Assembly (NCBI GenBank): GCA_018223105.1
Contig: JAAEYY010000002.1
Location: 1-46,758 of the forward strand
Length of the DNA stretch: 46,758 bases
Source: a bacterium
GTDB taxonomy: Bacteria > Bacteroidota > Bacteroidia > NS11-12g > UBA9320
Direction: 5' to 3'
Shown: positions 34,244 through 42,770 of the stretch, piece by piece
Layout: each line of letters begins with the position of its first letter
How positions within the stretch are numbered: position 1 is the first letter of the stretch
Notes under the pieces: model-generated
Database searches by the model: none
Told to the model about the DNA's origin: nothing
What the model saw: only the letters and a program-made list of their open reading frames with translations
Program-made: the position numbers and the translations under genes

Positions 34244-35014
34244 TTAACGTCTGAATAAAAATGCAGTAGTTGAAATAACTGTGAGAGCTCTCAATAATTC
34301 TGATACATCACCAACAATTCCCGCTTGCTTAACTTCTGAAAAGTTTGGTTCAACATAAATTACATCATTTTGTCTTACATAATATGCTGAACTGTTAAGC
34401 CAGTCTGATTGAGTAAAATCTAATCTTTTAACAGTCCTAATACCGTTTATTTGTCTGATAAGCAAAACATTATGTCGTCTTCCTGTTATGCTGAAATCGC
34501 CGGCGAGACCAATGGCTTGTAATAGTGTGATGGTTTCTTCAGGAATTGTATATGTCCCCGGGTTATTTACACTACCAAGCACTGTGATTTTAGTATTTAT
34601 GATCCTAATTTCAACCGAAGGGTTAATTATATATTCACTTAAACTGTCTATGAGAATATTTCTAAGTTCCTGTAAGCCCAACCCTGCAACATGAATATTT
34701 CCGATAATTGGAAACTGAATTGTTCCATCAGCATGCACCAAATATTCATCAGGTTCATTTATTGATGCTGCCCCGTCACCAGAAGCACTAGAAGAACGTT
34801 TAAAAGGTCTTATGCTGGCTTCATCCAAGGCACTTAATTCAACTCCTAAAATATCGTTGATCTGAACAATAGGAAATTGAAATATTGAATCAGCAGTCTC
34901 AAGAACTGTACTATCAATATCTTGAAAGTAGACCACGTCCTTTTGAGTGGAACAGCTACTTCCGAAGAAAGATAAAACAACAAGGATCATCGTGATCCTG
35001 ATTAGTTTGGTCAT
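34244..35014 (-). CDS. wza: Wza-type polysaccharide export lipoprotein
   Basis: A 256-residue outer-membrane export protein. A lipoprotein signal peptide (hydrophobic core 8-18, lipobox GSSC, Cys21) precedes a polysaccharide-export domain (DEYLVHADGTIQFPIIG and following strands) and an SLBB domain (VLGSVNNPGTYTIPEE). It ends with a short hydrophobic tail (TTAFLF). It would form the outer-membrane pore that passes the polymer exported with Wzc. It is the first gene of the minus-strand wza-wzc operon, preceded by a TAnnTTTG promoter. It is shorter than E. coli Wza (about 380), as is normal for Bacteroidota homologues. Confidence 0.95.
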   Translation of the reverse strand: MTKLIRITMILVVLSFFGSSCSTQKDVVYFQDIDSTVLETADSIFQFPIVQINDILGVELSALDEASIRPFKRSSSASGDGAASINEPDEYLVHADGTIQFPIIGNIHVAGLGLQELRNILIDSLSEYIINPSVEIRIINTKITVLGSVNNPGTYTIPEETITLLQAIGLAGDFSITGRRHNVLLIRQINGIRTVKRLDFTQSDWLNSSAYYVRQNDVIYVEPNFSEVKQAGIVGDVSELLRALTVISTTAFLFRR

Positions 35015-35037
35015 AGCGTAGTAAAACTAGTAAGCTG

Positions 35038-35045
35038 CAAATCTA
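35038..35045 (-). promoter_or_regulatory. Bacteroidota-type -7 element for wza-wzc
   Basis: On the minus strand the sequence is TAGATTTG, a full match to the TAnnTTTG consensus. Transcription would start about 15-20 bases before the wza ATG. I see no convincing TTG -33 box at the usual spacing. A small inverted repeat (ATAC/GTAT, 35061-35064 and 35069-35072) lies around the -33 region instead and could hold an activator. Confidence 0.6.
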
Positions 35046-35198
35046 TTTTTTTACATGCGTATACCTAAGTATGAATCGCTTTAGTTTCGAACATCTTATT
35101 ATATAAAACGACCTATCTACCACACGATTTTATCAGGATATTTTTAATACTGGTGATTAAGACATGGTGTTTTATGCCATTAAAACACTTTGTAAGTT

Positions 35199-35206
35199 TA
35201 ACTTTG
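35199..35206 (+). promoter_or_regulatory. Bacteroidota-type -7 element for the PHP phosphatase
   Basis: TAACTTTG matches TAnnTTTG exactly. Transcription would begin near 35213, downstream of the upstream in-frame ATG at 35164, which supports the internal ATG at 35242 as the true start. Two direct copies of GTTTAA (35196-35201 and 35208-35213) flank the core of the element. No clear -33 TTG is present. Confidence 0.6.
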
Positions 35207-35241
35207 CGTTTAAGCTAAAGAACCTGTACTGCTTAGCGCCA

Positions 35242-35988
35242 ATGAATTTTATTTTTAAAACATCTAAACCTGTAGCCCCGCTTCTTAAAGGGTTTGTTGA
35301 TATACATTGCCATCTTATCCCCGGAATAGATGACGGTGCAAAAGACCTAGACCACGCTCTCCAACTGATAGAAGGAATTAAATCTTTAGGACTTGGAGGA
35401 TTTATTGCTACCCCACATGTGATGAAGGATACCTATCCAAACACACAGAAAACTATCTCAAAAGCTTCTGACTTATTAATAAAAGCACTTAAGGAAAAAG
35501 AAGATCAGGATTTGTTTATAGCTTCTGCTGCTGAGCATATGCTGGATGAAGATTATGAAGGTCATCTGAAAAGTAAACAAGTCTTTCCAATACTAGATGA
35601 ATACATGTTAGTTGAAATGTCCTACTACATGCCTCCCGATAACTTTGAAACTTTAATATTTGAAACTCTAAGTGCCGGATATAAAGCCATACTGGCCCAT
35701 CCGGAGCGTTATAATTTCATAGAGTCTACGAAAGATTATGTTAAACTGAAGAATTCGGGCCTTTTGTTTCAGTTAAACCTGCTATCTCTAAGTAAACAGT
35801 ACGGACCTCACGTTCAAAAGAAAGCATTAAAAATGCTTAAAGCCGGCCTTTATGATTTTGTAGGTACAGATATCCACCACATGAAGCATATAGAAAAGCT
35901 GCATAAACTTCAAATTCCGTCATCACACTATCCATACCTCAAAGAACTGCTCGAGAAAAACCACATTTTCAAACCTGAACAGGTCTAA
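35242..35988 (+). CDS. PHP-domain tyrosine-protein phosphatase (CpsB/YwqE-like)
   Basis: A 248-residue PHP-fold phosphatase. Metal-binding motifs are in order: VDIHCHLIPGIDDGAK (His22, His24), ATPHVM, the AAEHML glutamate-His, LAHPERY and GTDIHHM. CpsB/YwqE enzymes dephosphorylate the tyrosine tails of Wzc-type kinases, and this gene diverges from wza-wzc. An open frame extends up to an ATG at 35164. Those extra 26 residues do not resemble the family N-terminus, and the promoter element at 35199 lies inside them. I therefore place the start at 35242, where a family-typical N-terminus begins. Confidence 0.88.
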   Translation: MNFIFKTSKPVAPLLKGFVDIHCHLIPGIDDGAKDLDHALQLIEGIKSLGLGGFIATPHVMKDTYPNTQKTISKASDLLIKALKEKEDQDLFIASAAEHMLDEDYEGHLKSKQVFPILDEYMLVEMSYYMPPDNFETLIFETLSAGYKAILAHPERYNFIESTKDYVKLKNSGLLFQLNLLSLSKQYGPHVQKKALKMLKAGLYDFVGTDIHHMKHIEKLHKLQIPSSHYPYLKELLEKNHIFKPEQV

Positions 35989-36018
35989 AATATTTAAGTA
36001 AAAATTCTTCGATTCAAA

Positions 36019-36026
36019 TACATTTG
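36019..36026 (+). promoter_or_regulatory. Bacteroidota-type -7 element for proline dehydrogenase
   Basis: TACATTTG is an exact TAnnTTTG match. Its predicted start of transcription falls almost at the TTG start codon at 36035, so the message may be leaderless or nearly so. No -33 TTG is evident. Confidence 0.5.
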
Positions 36027-36034
36027 CCGCTGAT

Positions 36035-37201
36035 TTGAATCTCAATTTTGACAATACAGAAATAGCATTCGCCCATAAATCGGACAATGAGTTATGGAAA
36101 GCTAAAAAGCTATTTCAAATGTTTTCAAATAAATTTCTGGTTCATCAAGGACCAAAACTTGCAAACATTGCTCTAAGTGTGGGTCTGCCCGTTAAAGGAC
36201 TCATAAAGTCTACCATCTTTCACCAATTTTGTGGCGGAGAAACTATGGCGGAGTGCGACGAGAGTGCTAAACAGCTGCTCGACAGAGGTGTTCAGGCCAT
36301 ACTCGATTATTCCGTTGAAGGAAAAGGAAATCGTGAAAGCTACGAACACACGTTCAAAGAGCTTTTAGCTGCAATCGAATTCAGCGCTCCTAAAAAAGAG
36401 CTGCCTTTTGCAGTATTTAAGGTCTCAGGGATTGCTTCGACAGATATGTTAGAACAGGTTTCAGAAGGAAGGGCATTATCTGAGTCTGAAGAAAAGGAGA
36501 AGAAAGAATTTCAAAGAAGATTCTATGCGCTATGTGAGAAAGCTGCTGAGCTTGATTTACCGATTTTAGTAGATGCTGAGGAAAGCTGGATTCAAAAGGC
36601 AATTGACGAAATTACGTATGAAGCAATGGCGAAATTTAATACTGATAAAGCCATAGTTTACAATACGATTCAGCTTTACAGAAAGGATCGAATCCCTGCG
36701 ATAAATTCAGCTATTGAGAATGCTCGCAAAGGAAACTATAAGATTGGATTTAAGTTGGTTAGAGGTGCATATATGGAGAAGGAGGGAGCGCGAGCTAAAG
36801 AATTTAATTATCCTAACCCAATCCAGGATTCGAAAGAGAATACAGATCAGGATTATAACGATGCATTAAAACTATGTTTCGAAAACCGTGATATTACGTC
36901 TGTTTGTGCCGGAACACATAATGAGAAAAGTTCATACTTATTGGCCGAACTAATGGATAAAGAAGGTATCTCAAAAAGCGATACCAGGTTTTGGTTTGCA
37001 CAACTCTATGGAATGAGTGACCATATAAGCTTCAATTTAGCAGCTCAAGGATTCAATGTAGTGAAATACTTACCCTATGGGCCGGTAAAGAAGGTTTTAC
37101 CTTATTTGTCTCGCAGGGCGATAGAGAATTCTTCTGTAAAAGGTCAGGCGGGAAGAGAATTATCACTGATCAATAAAGAACTGGAGCGCAGAAAACGCTA
37201 G
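36035..37201 (+). CDS. Proline dehydrogenase (monofunctional)
   Basis: An FAD-dependent proline dehydrogenase of 388 residues that oxidises proline to pyrroline-5-carboxylate, the first step of proline catabolism. The TIM-barrel motifs are visible: YSVEGKG, FKLVRGAYMEKEGARA, CAGTHN, QLYGMSDH, and the C-terminal YGPVKKVLPYLSRRAIENS that binds substrate and FAD. It lacks the P5C dehydrogenase half of PutA. A TTG start at 36035 is chosen because the residues that follow (NFDNTEIAF) match the usual flavobacterial N-terminus; no earlier in-frame start fits. It converges on the PKD gene with one base between the stop codons. Confidence 0.93.
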   Translation: MNLNFDNTEIAFAHKSDNELWKAKKLFQMFSNKFLVHQGPKLANIALSVGLPVKGLIKSTIFHQFCGGETMAECDESAKQLLDRGVQAILDYSVEGKGNRESYEHTFKELLAAIEFSAPKKELPFAVFKVSGIASTDMLEQVSEGRALSESEEKEKKEFQRRFYALCEKAAELDLPILVDAEESWIQKAIDEITYEAMAKFNTDKAIVYNTIQLYRKDRIPAINSAIENARKGNYKIGFKLVRGAYMEKEGARAKEFNYPNPIQDSKENTDQDYNDALKLCFENRDITSVCAGTHNEKSSYLLAELMDKEGISKSDTRFWFAQLYGMSDHISFNLAAQGFNVVKYLPYGPVKKVLPYLSRRAIENSSVKGQAGRELSLINKELERRKR

Positions 37202-37202
37202 T

Positions 37203-40200
37203 CTACCTAACGAGTGTAACTGTACCGTGGTGTACTTGTTTCACTCGATCTACGCCGGTACTTTCAACAATTACCATGTAAGCATCCATCTGACAAGGTT
37301 CACCTTTATATGTTCCATCCCAGCGATGGTAATAATCGAAACTTTCAAAGACCAATTCGCCCCATCTGTTGTATATCATGCAATGGTAGTCCACAATATA
37401 TAATCCGGGTGTAACAAACTTATCGTTTATGTTATCGCCATTAGGTGAAAAAGCATTTGGAATCCATATATAGGATCTTACAGGAGAACAGTCAACATTA
37501 GAAATACTAACTACTCTGGATTTTCCCGGAACAGTGTTCTGATGTCCAATAATACGGTAACAATATTCAGGTCTTTGATTCAGCATGGTTACCCAGTCAA
37601 TGAATGAAGTATCCATGTATTCACTAGAGCCTATTTCTGAAAAACTCCCATCTTCGTTTTCGATTTCAATAGTGTAATACTCAACACCTGCAGCCCAGCC
37701 TATATAAGTACTCCAATTTAAGATAGGCCTTTGCTCTATAGTGGTGTCAGCCTTTAGCAAAATTGTTTTACCAATATTACTATATGGGCTTGTGTCTCCG
37801 CACTGGTCAACAGCATACATTCTGTAGAAATAGGAGCGATCATCAACTTCAACTTCTGCATCAAGTAACTCCCAGTTATTATCCTGACCGTATTTACCAA
37901 GCACATAGAAATTTTCCCCATCTTTAGATTTCTCTAAAATATACTCTGTAATCGGCATTTGTGGCCTGGGAACGCTATCCCATTCAATCGTGATTTCTTT
38001 GTCATCAACCACACTGGCTCTAATTAGTTCATTTGGTTTCAGATGGTTTTCCCAAAGTGGTTTTGCTGCGCAAGTGTCACTGCTTGAGTAAAGTCCATAG
38101 GAATTCATATTTTGAGCAATGATCTTATAACGATGATGGGTATTGCAGTTTACAGTAGAATCATAAAAATTAAATTGACCTGTTAACCAAGAGCTTATCG
38201 GACTGTACTCATCGGGAGATCCTTCAATTTCTCGCATAATTTGGTAACTAACGGTGCCCATACTATCCCAGCCTATATAAGGACTCCATCGAATTACATT
38301 TCTATTAACTTCGCCACTTGCACCGCATTCTACGTTGCAATGAACATCCGATTGGGTAGATCGGGAGCTCAATCCGCAGGTATTTGTGGTTTCAATCACA
38401 TAACAGTGTGGAACTCTTCTCGTTTCAATGCCTTGGTCTAGGTAATAAGTAGAAAACTTATTGGTCTCGCTATGGATACTTTCATTACTTCCATCTCGGT
38501 AAATTTCGTAAGAGTAGAAATCTGCATTTCCCGTGGGATTAAAGTTGATTTCTATACTTTCATCATCAACAACACTCACCACATTAATTTTTGCAGGTGG
38601 AGGCGCAACACTATCTCCAACTATAATTTTTAAACTGCTAAGGCTATCTCTACACCCTAATTCATCCACAATGAGTAAATCGATAAGCATGGGTCCTACT
38701 TTATCGGGGATGATACTGAAGTTCTTCTGATTATAGGTTTGGTCTGCGATATTCCATTCAAACGAGATTATTTTGCTTTGATTCTGACCTGTGTAACGAA
38801 GATCTAATGGCGTTCCTACACATCTGCCATCTTGATCAGCATCAAAATCAGCAACAATCAAATTCAAATTTAATGTATCTCTTGTGCTTCCAACACAGCC
38901 TGTTTTAGTAGTTACTCTGAGATCTACACGAGGTAAAACGCCGGTGGTATATTGATAACTCGGTGTTGCAAGATTACTACTGTCAGTTTTAATTAAATTG
39001 TGAAATGCCCATTCATACTTTGCTATTCCTGAGGCAACATTTTCTGTATATGAAGTGAAATTAATCAATTCATTCTGACAGATTCCATCGTGAAAAATCT
39101 GAGGTTCGGGATGTGGATCTACATAAATCGTGTCTATTGGTGGTACGGTATAAGAGCATCCAAAGGTGTCGCTTAATATTAGCAGGGGAATATATCTACC
39201 TGGTTCATCGTAAATATGTTTTACTTTGAGCTTATCTTCAATAACATTTCCGTCACCCATGTCCCATTCCCAATGATGCGTGCCTGATGTGTCGCATTCA
39301 AAATTTACTTCAAGAGGTACACAGCCTAGTTTCTTGTCGAAGTTATATGAACCTTCCGGTCCGTTCACTAATACAAAATCCGGGTAAATCATACTATCAG
39401 TACAACCCCATTCATCTTCAACAAATAACTTTACCGTAAATCTGCCTGCTTGTAAATACAATTTTGACGGGTTTTCTTCAGTTGAAGTTGATCCATCTCC
39501 AAACTCCCAATAGAATGATTTAATTGAGCGATTTTTCGCTGTAGACTCACTTCTGAATTGCACAAATAGGGGAGGACAATCTGTTTCCAAACTATCTGCA
39601 TTAAAATCCACATAAAGTTTTTCTTTATTAATGTCTATAGTTTCATCCAGCACTGTAACGCAACCGTTGGCTTCAGTAATGGTTAAGCTTATTTCGTATT
39701 TTCTATTCTCGGATAGTGTCTTATTTACAACAGCTTGATCTGAACTGGTGCCATCATCAAAGTCCCATTCCCATTCAAGTTTATTGAGATCGTAATCCGG
39801 TGCTTCAATCTCAAAAATGTATTCATCTGAATCACAACTTTTAAATCTCCTTGTCTTTATTCTGCTGTTAAGCACACCATCTACTCTGAAATGAAATTCC
39901 TGACTAGCTCTACAACCTTGAGAGTCTATTCCTATTAAACTTATGAGGTAAGATCCGTCCGTATCCGGTCCTGGTTTAATAAGAGTATGTTTTATATCAC
40001 CGGTAGATTCAATATCAATTCTTTCATCTTCAATGAGCCAATAGAGTTCGTTAAAGTCTTTCGGATCAGAGTTGGAAGTCAAAGTCAACTCTGCAGGAGA
40101 ACAGCCTTCCTGGCCCGATATTTTGCCCGAAACTTCCGGGCCGTTTATTGTAATATCGGCAGTATCTCTGTGTCTGCAGAAGTTAAAAGGATTATATACT

Positions 40201-42500
40201 TCTAAAATAACTTGGTAATCTCCGGGTTGGTCGAAACTCAGTAAATGTTGTCTTCCGTAAAGTGTGTCAGTAGGAGTGAACCAAGTATATTCTATGGTAT
40301 CATAGAAAGTTCCAACAAATACGAGGCTACTTGGAGCACATAAATCTCCTTCATATTGTATTTCTGCAATTGTTCTTTGCCCCGGGAAGTCGACCTTAAA
40401 AGATTCCCAATCTACACATCCGCTATGTTCATTATTAGAATATAAGGTGATCTCTTTTCCCTCGTCTTCAATATCAAAGTGCAATTCTTTTTCTGTGCTA
40501 TATGTGGTTTCACCTGTCTTTGGATCGTAGATAATCCAGTAGCTGGTATCACCGCCATGCGTTACATCTTCCAGGCTCAGCTCTTGTTGATTGCAGAAAT
40601 CAACTTCATCTATATTGAATTTTGCGTTTGGAGGGTCAATATAGATTTGAGAGTCTACGGTAAAAGTATCCCAGCATCCTTTGTGTTCCATTACCAAAGA
40701 GATACTGTACCAGCCCGAATCGTGATTTGTAGAGAATACAGCATCTTGCCCCTCAAAGAACTTTTCTCCTATTTTATTTGAATTGATACTTGAATCTGAT
40801 TGAATGTGATGCCATTGAATGGAATCTACCGCTACAGAATCGAGCAGAACGGTCTTGTTTTTCAAATCCAAGTCCATTTTATTGCAGAAAGTGTCAACAG
40901 GCGCTTCAAAGAATGGATTTAACTTTATTCCGTATTCAACTCCATCACTTGCGGTACCACTGCAGCCACTTGCTGTTTCAAGAATTAATTTTACTTTAAA
41001 CTTCCCTGAATCCTGGTATACATGACTAATAGTATCTGTATTAGATTCGATTGTTGTTCCATCGCCGAAGACCCAAGTTCGCTTTGTTATGCTGTCCCAT
41101 GTATCAGTGGCATCTGTAAAATATGCCCGTTTCGGTATACAACCTGTTTTATTTTTAGCGATGATATGCGGTTCGAGTTCCTTTATCGATACCGTTTTAC
41201 TTTTACTAACCTGGCAGCCTCCAAATGTTTTTGCTATTAATGTGATTTTGTGATCCCCATAAGCATCAAAGGTCATGTAATTGTATTCGCTTGTACCTTT
41301 TGATTTTCCATTATATAACCACTCTATTGACGAGTATCCGGTGCTTTGGTTTTGCATGGTAACAGTAAGCGGTACTTTACAAGCAAGGCTATCGGATAGA
41401 CTGAAATTAGGTATAGGGCTGGCATCAATTTTTATATATTGACTTTTTGTAACCGATTCAGTGCAGGATCCGGCATAAACAGTTAAGGTTACGCTGTATG
41501 TTCCCGGTGAAGCGTAATTCGCTACCCCTGTTTCTCCAAATTGTTCTTGCCCATTCCCGAAATTCCACTTGTAAGATAAGTTCGATGCCTGAGGTGATGT
41601 AAGGTTGGAAAAAGTGATTTTTGCGGGAGCACAGGCATAGGTTTTGTCCGCTTTAAAGTCAGGAGTTAAGGTTGAAATAACGATGTAGTTATTCATGGTA
41701 TGTTTTGATACACAACCATTTCCGTTGGTTACAACAAGAGTTACATCAAATTTTCCTTTTGACTTGTAGATGTGCTGAGGATGTTCTTGTGTTGAGGAAT
41801 CACCATCTCCAAAGTACCATTTATAAGTAGCACCTGAGCTCGTCTTGGTCGATTTGTTAGTGAACTGAACAGTGTGAGGTGGAGTGCAGCCAAATGGAAG
41901 ATCTGCTTCAAAGTTTACATCTGCACTTGGGAGTACTTCAACATATTTCTTTTTTATTTCCTTGCTCTCACAATTGTATATGTCGCGAACGAGTAATGAT
42001 ACATTATAAGTTCCTGCGCTTTTGTATTTGTGCTCTGGTTGAGAGTCGCGGGAAGTGTTCCCATCCCCAAAGTCCCAGGTCCATGCATTAATTCTCCCGC
42101 TGCCTTTCTTACTTTTATCCTTATATGGAACTTCCAAAGGAGCACATCCCCTTAAATTACTTCCTGAAAAATTAGCACTGGGATTTGCATAGACTGTGAT
42201 GTAAGCAGAGTCTGTTTTAATCGCTTTCTTACCTGTAGAGTCTGTTATGGTTAAGCTAACAGTATATGTACCGGGAAGGTAATATATGGCTTGTGGGTTC
42301 TCAAGGCTCGATACATTGCCATTGCCTAAACTCCAAAGGAAGCGCACATTACTGCTAGAGCTCTTATTTTGAAATTTGATGGTAACCGGTGCACAACCTG
42401 ATGTCGTGTCTGAAGTAAAATCCGCATAATACTGTGCACTAGACCAAAAGCTTGTGAATAAGAATAAGAAGGTACCCAGGTATTTTAGAGATAGGGACAT
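37203..42500 (-). CDS. Giant secreted PKD/Fn3-like protein with T9SS type B C-terminal domain
   Basis: A 1765-residue exported protein. It has a signal peptide (hydrophobic core about 6-19, cleavage near SSAQ at 23) and a tandem array of PKD domains, recognised by repeated WDFGDG-type turns (WTWDFGDGNTS, YKWYFGDGDSS, WEFGDGSTS, WEWDMGDGN). The clearest copies fall roughly at 25-525 and 930-1140, with more divergent Ig-like repeats between. Two or more Fn3-like repeats follow, with a recurrent WSxYIGW motif. The last 85 residues (IPNAFSPNGDNINDKF, YNRWGELVFES, WDGTYKGE) form the gliding-motility-associated C-terminal sorting domain. It is probably an adhesin or cell-surface protein exported by the type IX system. 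Its partner is unknown. Confidence 0.92.
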   Translation of the reverse strand: MSLSLKYLGTFLFLFTSFWSSAQYYADFTSDTTSGCAPVTIKFQNKSSSSNVRFLWSLGNGNVSSLENPQAIYYLPGTYTVSLTITDSTGKKAIKTDSAYITVYANPSANFSGSNLRGCAPLEVPYKDKSKKGSGRINAWTWDFGDGNTSRDSQPEHKYKSAGTYNVSLLVRDIYNCESKEIKKKYVEVLPSADVNFEADLPFGCTPPHTVQFTNKSTKTSSGATYKWYFGDGDSSTQEHPQHIYKSKGKFDVTLVVTNGNGCVSKHTMNNYIVISTLTPDFKADKTYACAPAKITFSNLTSPQASNLSYKWNFGNGQEQFGETGVANYASPGTYSVTLTVYAGSCTESVTKSQYIKIDASPIPNFSLSDSLACKVPLTVTMQNQSTGYSSIEWLYNGKSKGTSEYNYMTFDAYGDHKITLIAKTFGGCQVSKSKTVSIKELEPHIIAKNKTGCIPKRAYFTDATDTWDSITKRTWVFGDGTTIESNTDTISHVYQDSGKFKVKLILETASGCSGTASDGVEYGIKLNPFFEAPVDTFCNKMDLDLKNKTVLLDSVAVDSIQWHHIQSDSSINSNKIGEKFFEGQDAVFSTNHDSGWYSISLVMEHKGCWDTFTVDSQIYIDPPNAKFNIDEVDFCNQQELSLEDVTHGGDTSYWIIYDPKTGETTYSTEKELHFDIEDEGKEITLYSNNEHSGCVDWESFKVDFPGQRTIAEIQYEGDLCAPSSLVFVGTFYDTIEYTWFTPTDTLYGRQHLLSFDQPGDYQVILEVYNPFNFCRHRDTADITINGPEVSGKISGQEGCSPAELTLTSNSDPKDFNELYWLIEDERIDIESTGDIKHTLIKPGPDTDGSYLISLIGIDSQGCRASQEFHFRVDGVLNSRIKTRRFKSCDSDEYIFEIEAPDYDLNKLEWEWDFDDGTSSDQAVVNKTLSENRKYEISLTITEANGCVTVLDETIDINKEKLYVDFNADSLETDCPPLFVQFRSESTAKNRSIKSFYWEFGDGSTSTEENPSKLYLQAGRFTVKLFVEDEWGCTDSMIYPDFVLVNGPEGSYNFDKKLGCVPLEVNFECDTSGTHHWEWDMGDGNVIEDKLKVKHIYDEPGRYIPLLILSDTFGCSYTVPPIDTIYVDPHPEPQIFHDGICQNELINFTSYTENVASGIAKYEWAFHNLIKTDSSNLATPSYQYTTGVLPRVDLRVTTKTGCVGSTRDTLNLNLIVADFDADQDGRCVGTPLDLRYTGQNQSKIISFEWNIADQTYNQKNFSIIPDKVGPMLIDLLIVDELGCRDSLSSLKIIVGDSVAPPPAKINVVSVVDDESIEINFNPTGNADFYSYEIYRDGSNESIHSETNKFSTYYLDQGIETRRVPHCYVIETTNTCGLSSRSTQSDVHCNVECGASGEVNRNVIRWSPYIGWDSMGTVSYQIMREIEGSPDEYSPISSWLTGQFNFYDSTVNCNTHHRYKIIAQNMNSYGLYSSSDTCAAKPLWENHLKPNELIRASVVDDKEITIEWDSVPRPQMPITEYILEKSKDGENFYVLGKYGQDNNWELLDAEVEVDDRSYFYRMYAVDQCGDTSPYSNIGKTILLKADTTIEQRPILNWSTYIGWAAGVEYYTIEIENEDGSFSEIGSSEYMDTSFIDWVTMLNQRPEYCYRIIGHQNTVPGKSRVVSISNVDCSPVRSYIWIPNAFSPNGDNINDKFVTPGLYIVDYHCMIYNRWGELVFESFDYYHRWDGTYKGEPCQMDAYMVIVESTGVDRVKQVHHGTVTLVR

Positions 42501-42510
42501 CCGGTTTTTA

Positions 42511-42518
42511 CAAATATA
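42511..42518 (-). promoter_or_regulatory. Bacteroidota-type -7 element for the PKD protein gene
   Basis: On the minus strand TATATTTG matches TAnnTTTG, ending 10 bases before the ATG at 42500, so the leader would be very short. It overlaps the perfect inverted repeat ATAGAC-GAA-GTCTAT at 42516-42530, which could be an operator. No clear -33 TTG is present. Confidence 0.55.
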
Positions 42519-42530
42519 GACGAAGTCTAT
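42516..42530. repeat. Perfect 6-bp inverted repeat overlapping the PKD promoter
   Basis: ATAGAC and GTCTAT separated by GAA. It overlaps the 5' edge of the TATATTTG element on the minus strand. Its position and symmetry suit a repressor or activator site; no regulator is identified. Confidence 0.5.
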
Positions 42531-42567
42531 GTGCAGCAGGTTGCCTGTAAGTCAAATTTTCTTGTTA

Positions 42568-42607
42568 ATTCTAACTAGAAGACACCTGGCTGTCTACTAG
42601 TTGGAAT
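42568..42607. repeat. Long inverted repeat in the divergent intergenic region
   Basis: The arms are 17 bases each (42568-42584 and 42591-42607) with a 6-base centre CCTGGC; 15 of 17 positions pair. It lies in the 270-bp space between two divergently transcribed secreted-protein genes, upstream of both promoters, and is not part of any gene. It has no T-run, so it is not a standard terminator. It may be an operator, a structured DNA element or the relic of a small mobile sequence. The rest of the gap shows scattered AGAC/GTCT half-sites and weak promoter sequence only. Confidence 0.7.
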
Positions 42608-42711
42608 AATGTCTCATAAATAGACTAAATCTAATTGTTGGCATAGCGCTTAGAGATGTGTTTTTCTGCTCGTAAGTGGCTGTTATTCAGAGGATAAGTG
42701 CTTAGATTTAA

Positions 42712-42739
42712 TTGTCTTTTCTCGATTGGCACATGCTTG
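42712..42739 (+). promoter_or_regulatory. Weak promoter candidate for the T9SS cargo gene
   Basis: TTG at 42712-42714 and CATGCTTG at 42732-42739 (six of the eight bases when compared with TAnnTTTG, counting the free positions) are 17 bases apart, an acceptable spacing. This would give a leader of about 25 bases before the ATG at 42771. The -7 element is poor, so it is only a candidate. Confidence 0.25.
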
Positions 42740-42770
42740 GTAATGTATATGGTACGGACAATTTAACATC

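Noticed and set aside
35164..35241. N-terminal extension of the PHP phosphatase as coding sequence
   Set aside because: It contains a perfect TAnnTTTG element and has no family similarity; the family N-terminus starts at 35242.
40479..40781. 100-residue plus-strand open frame inside the PKD gene
   Set aside because: It is antisense to a well-supported coding region and has no domain or start signal.
42537..42547. CAGG-TTG-CCTG inverted repeat
   Set aside because: Only 4-bp arms; expected by chance and not linked to the AGAC/GTCT set.
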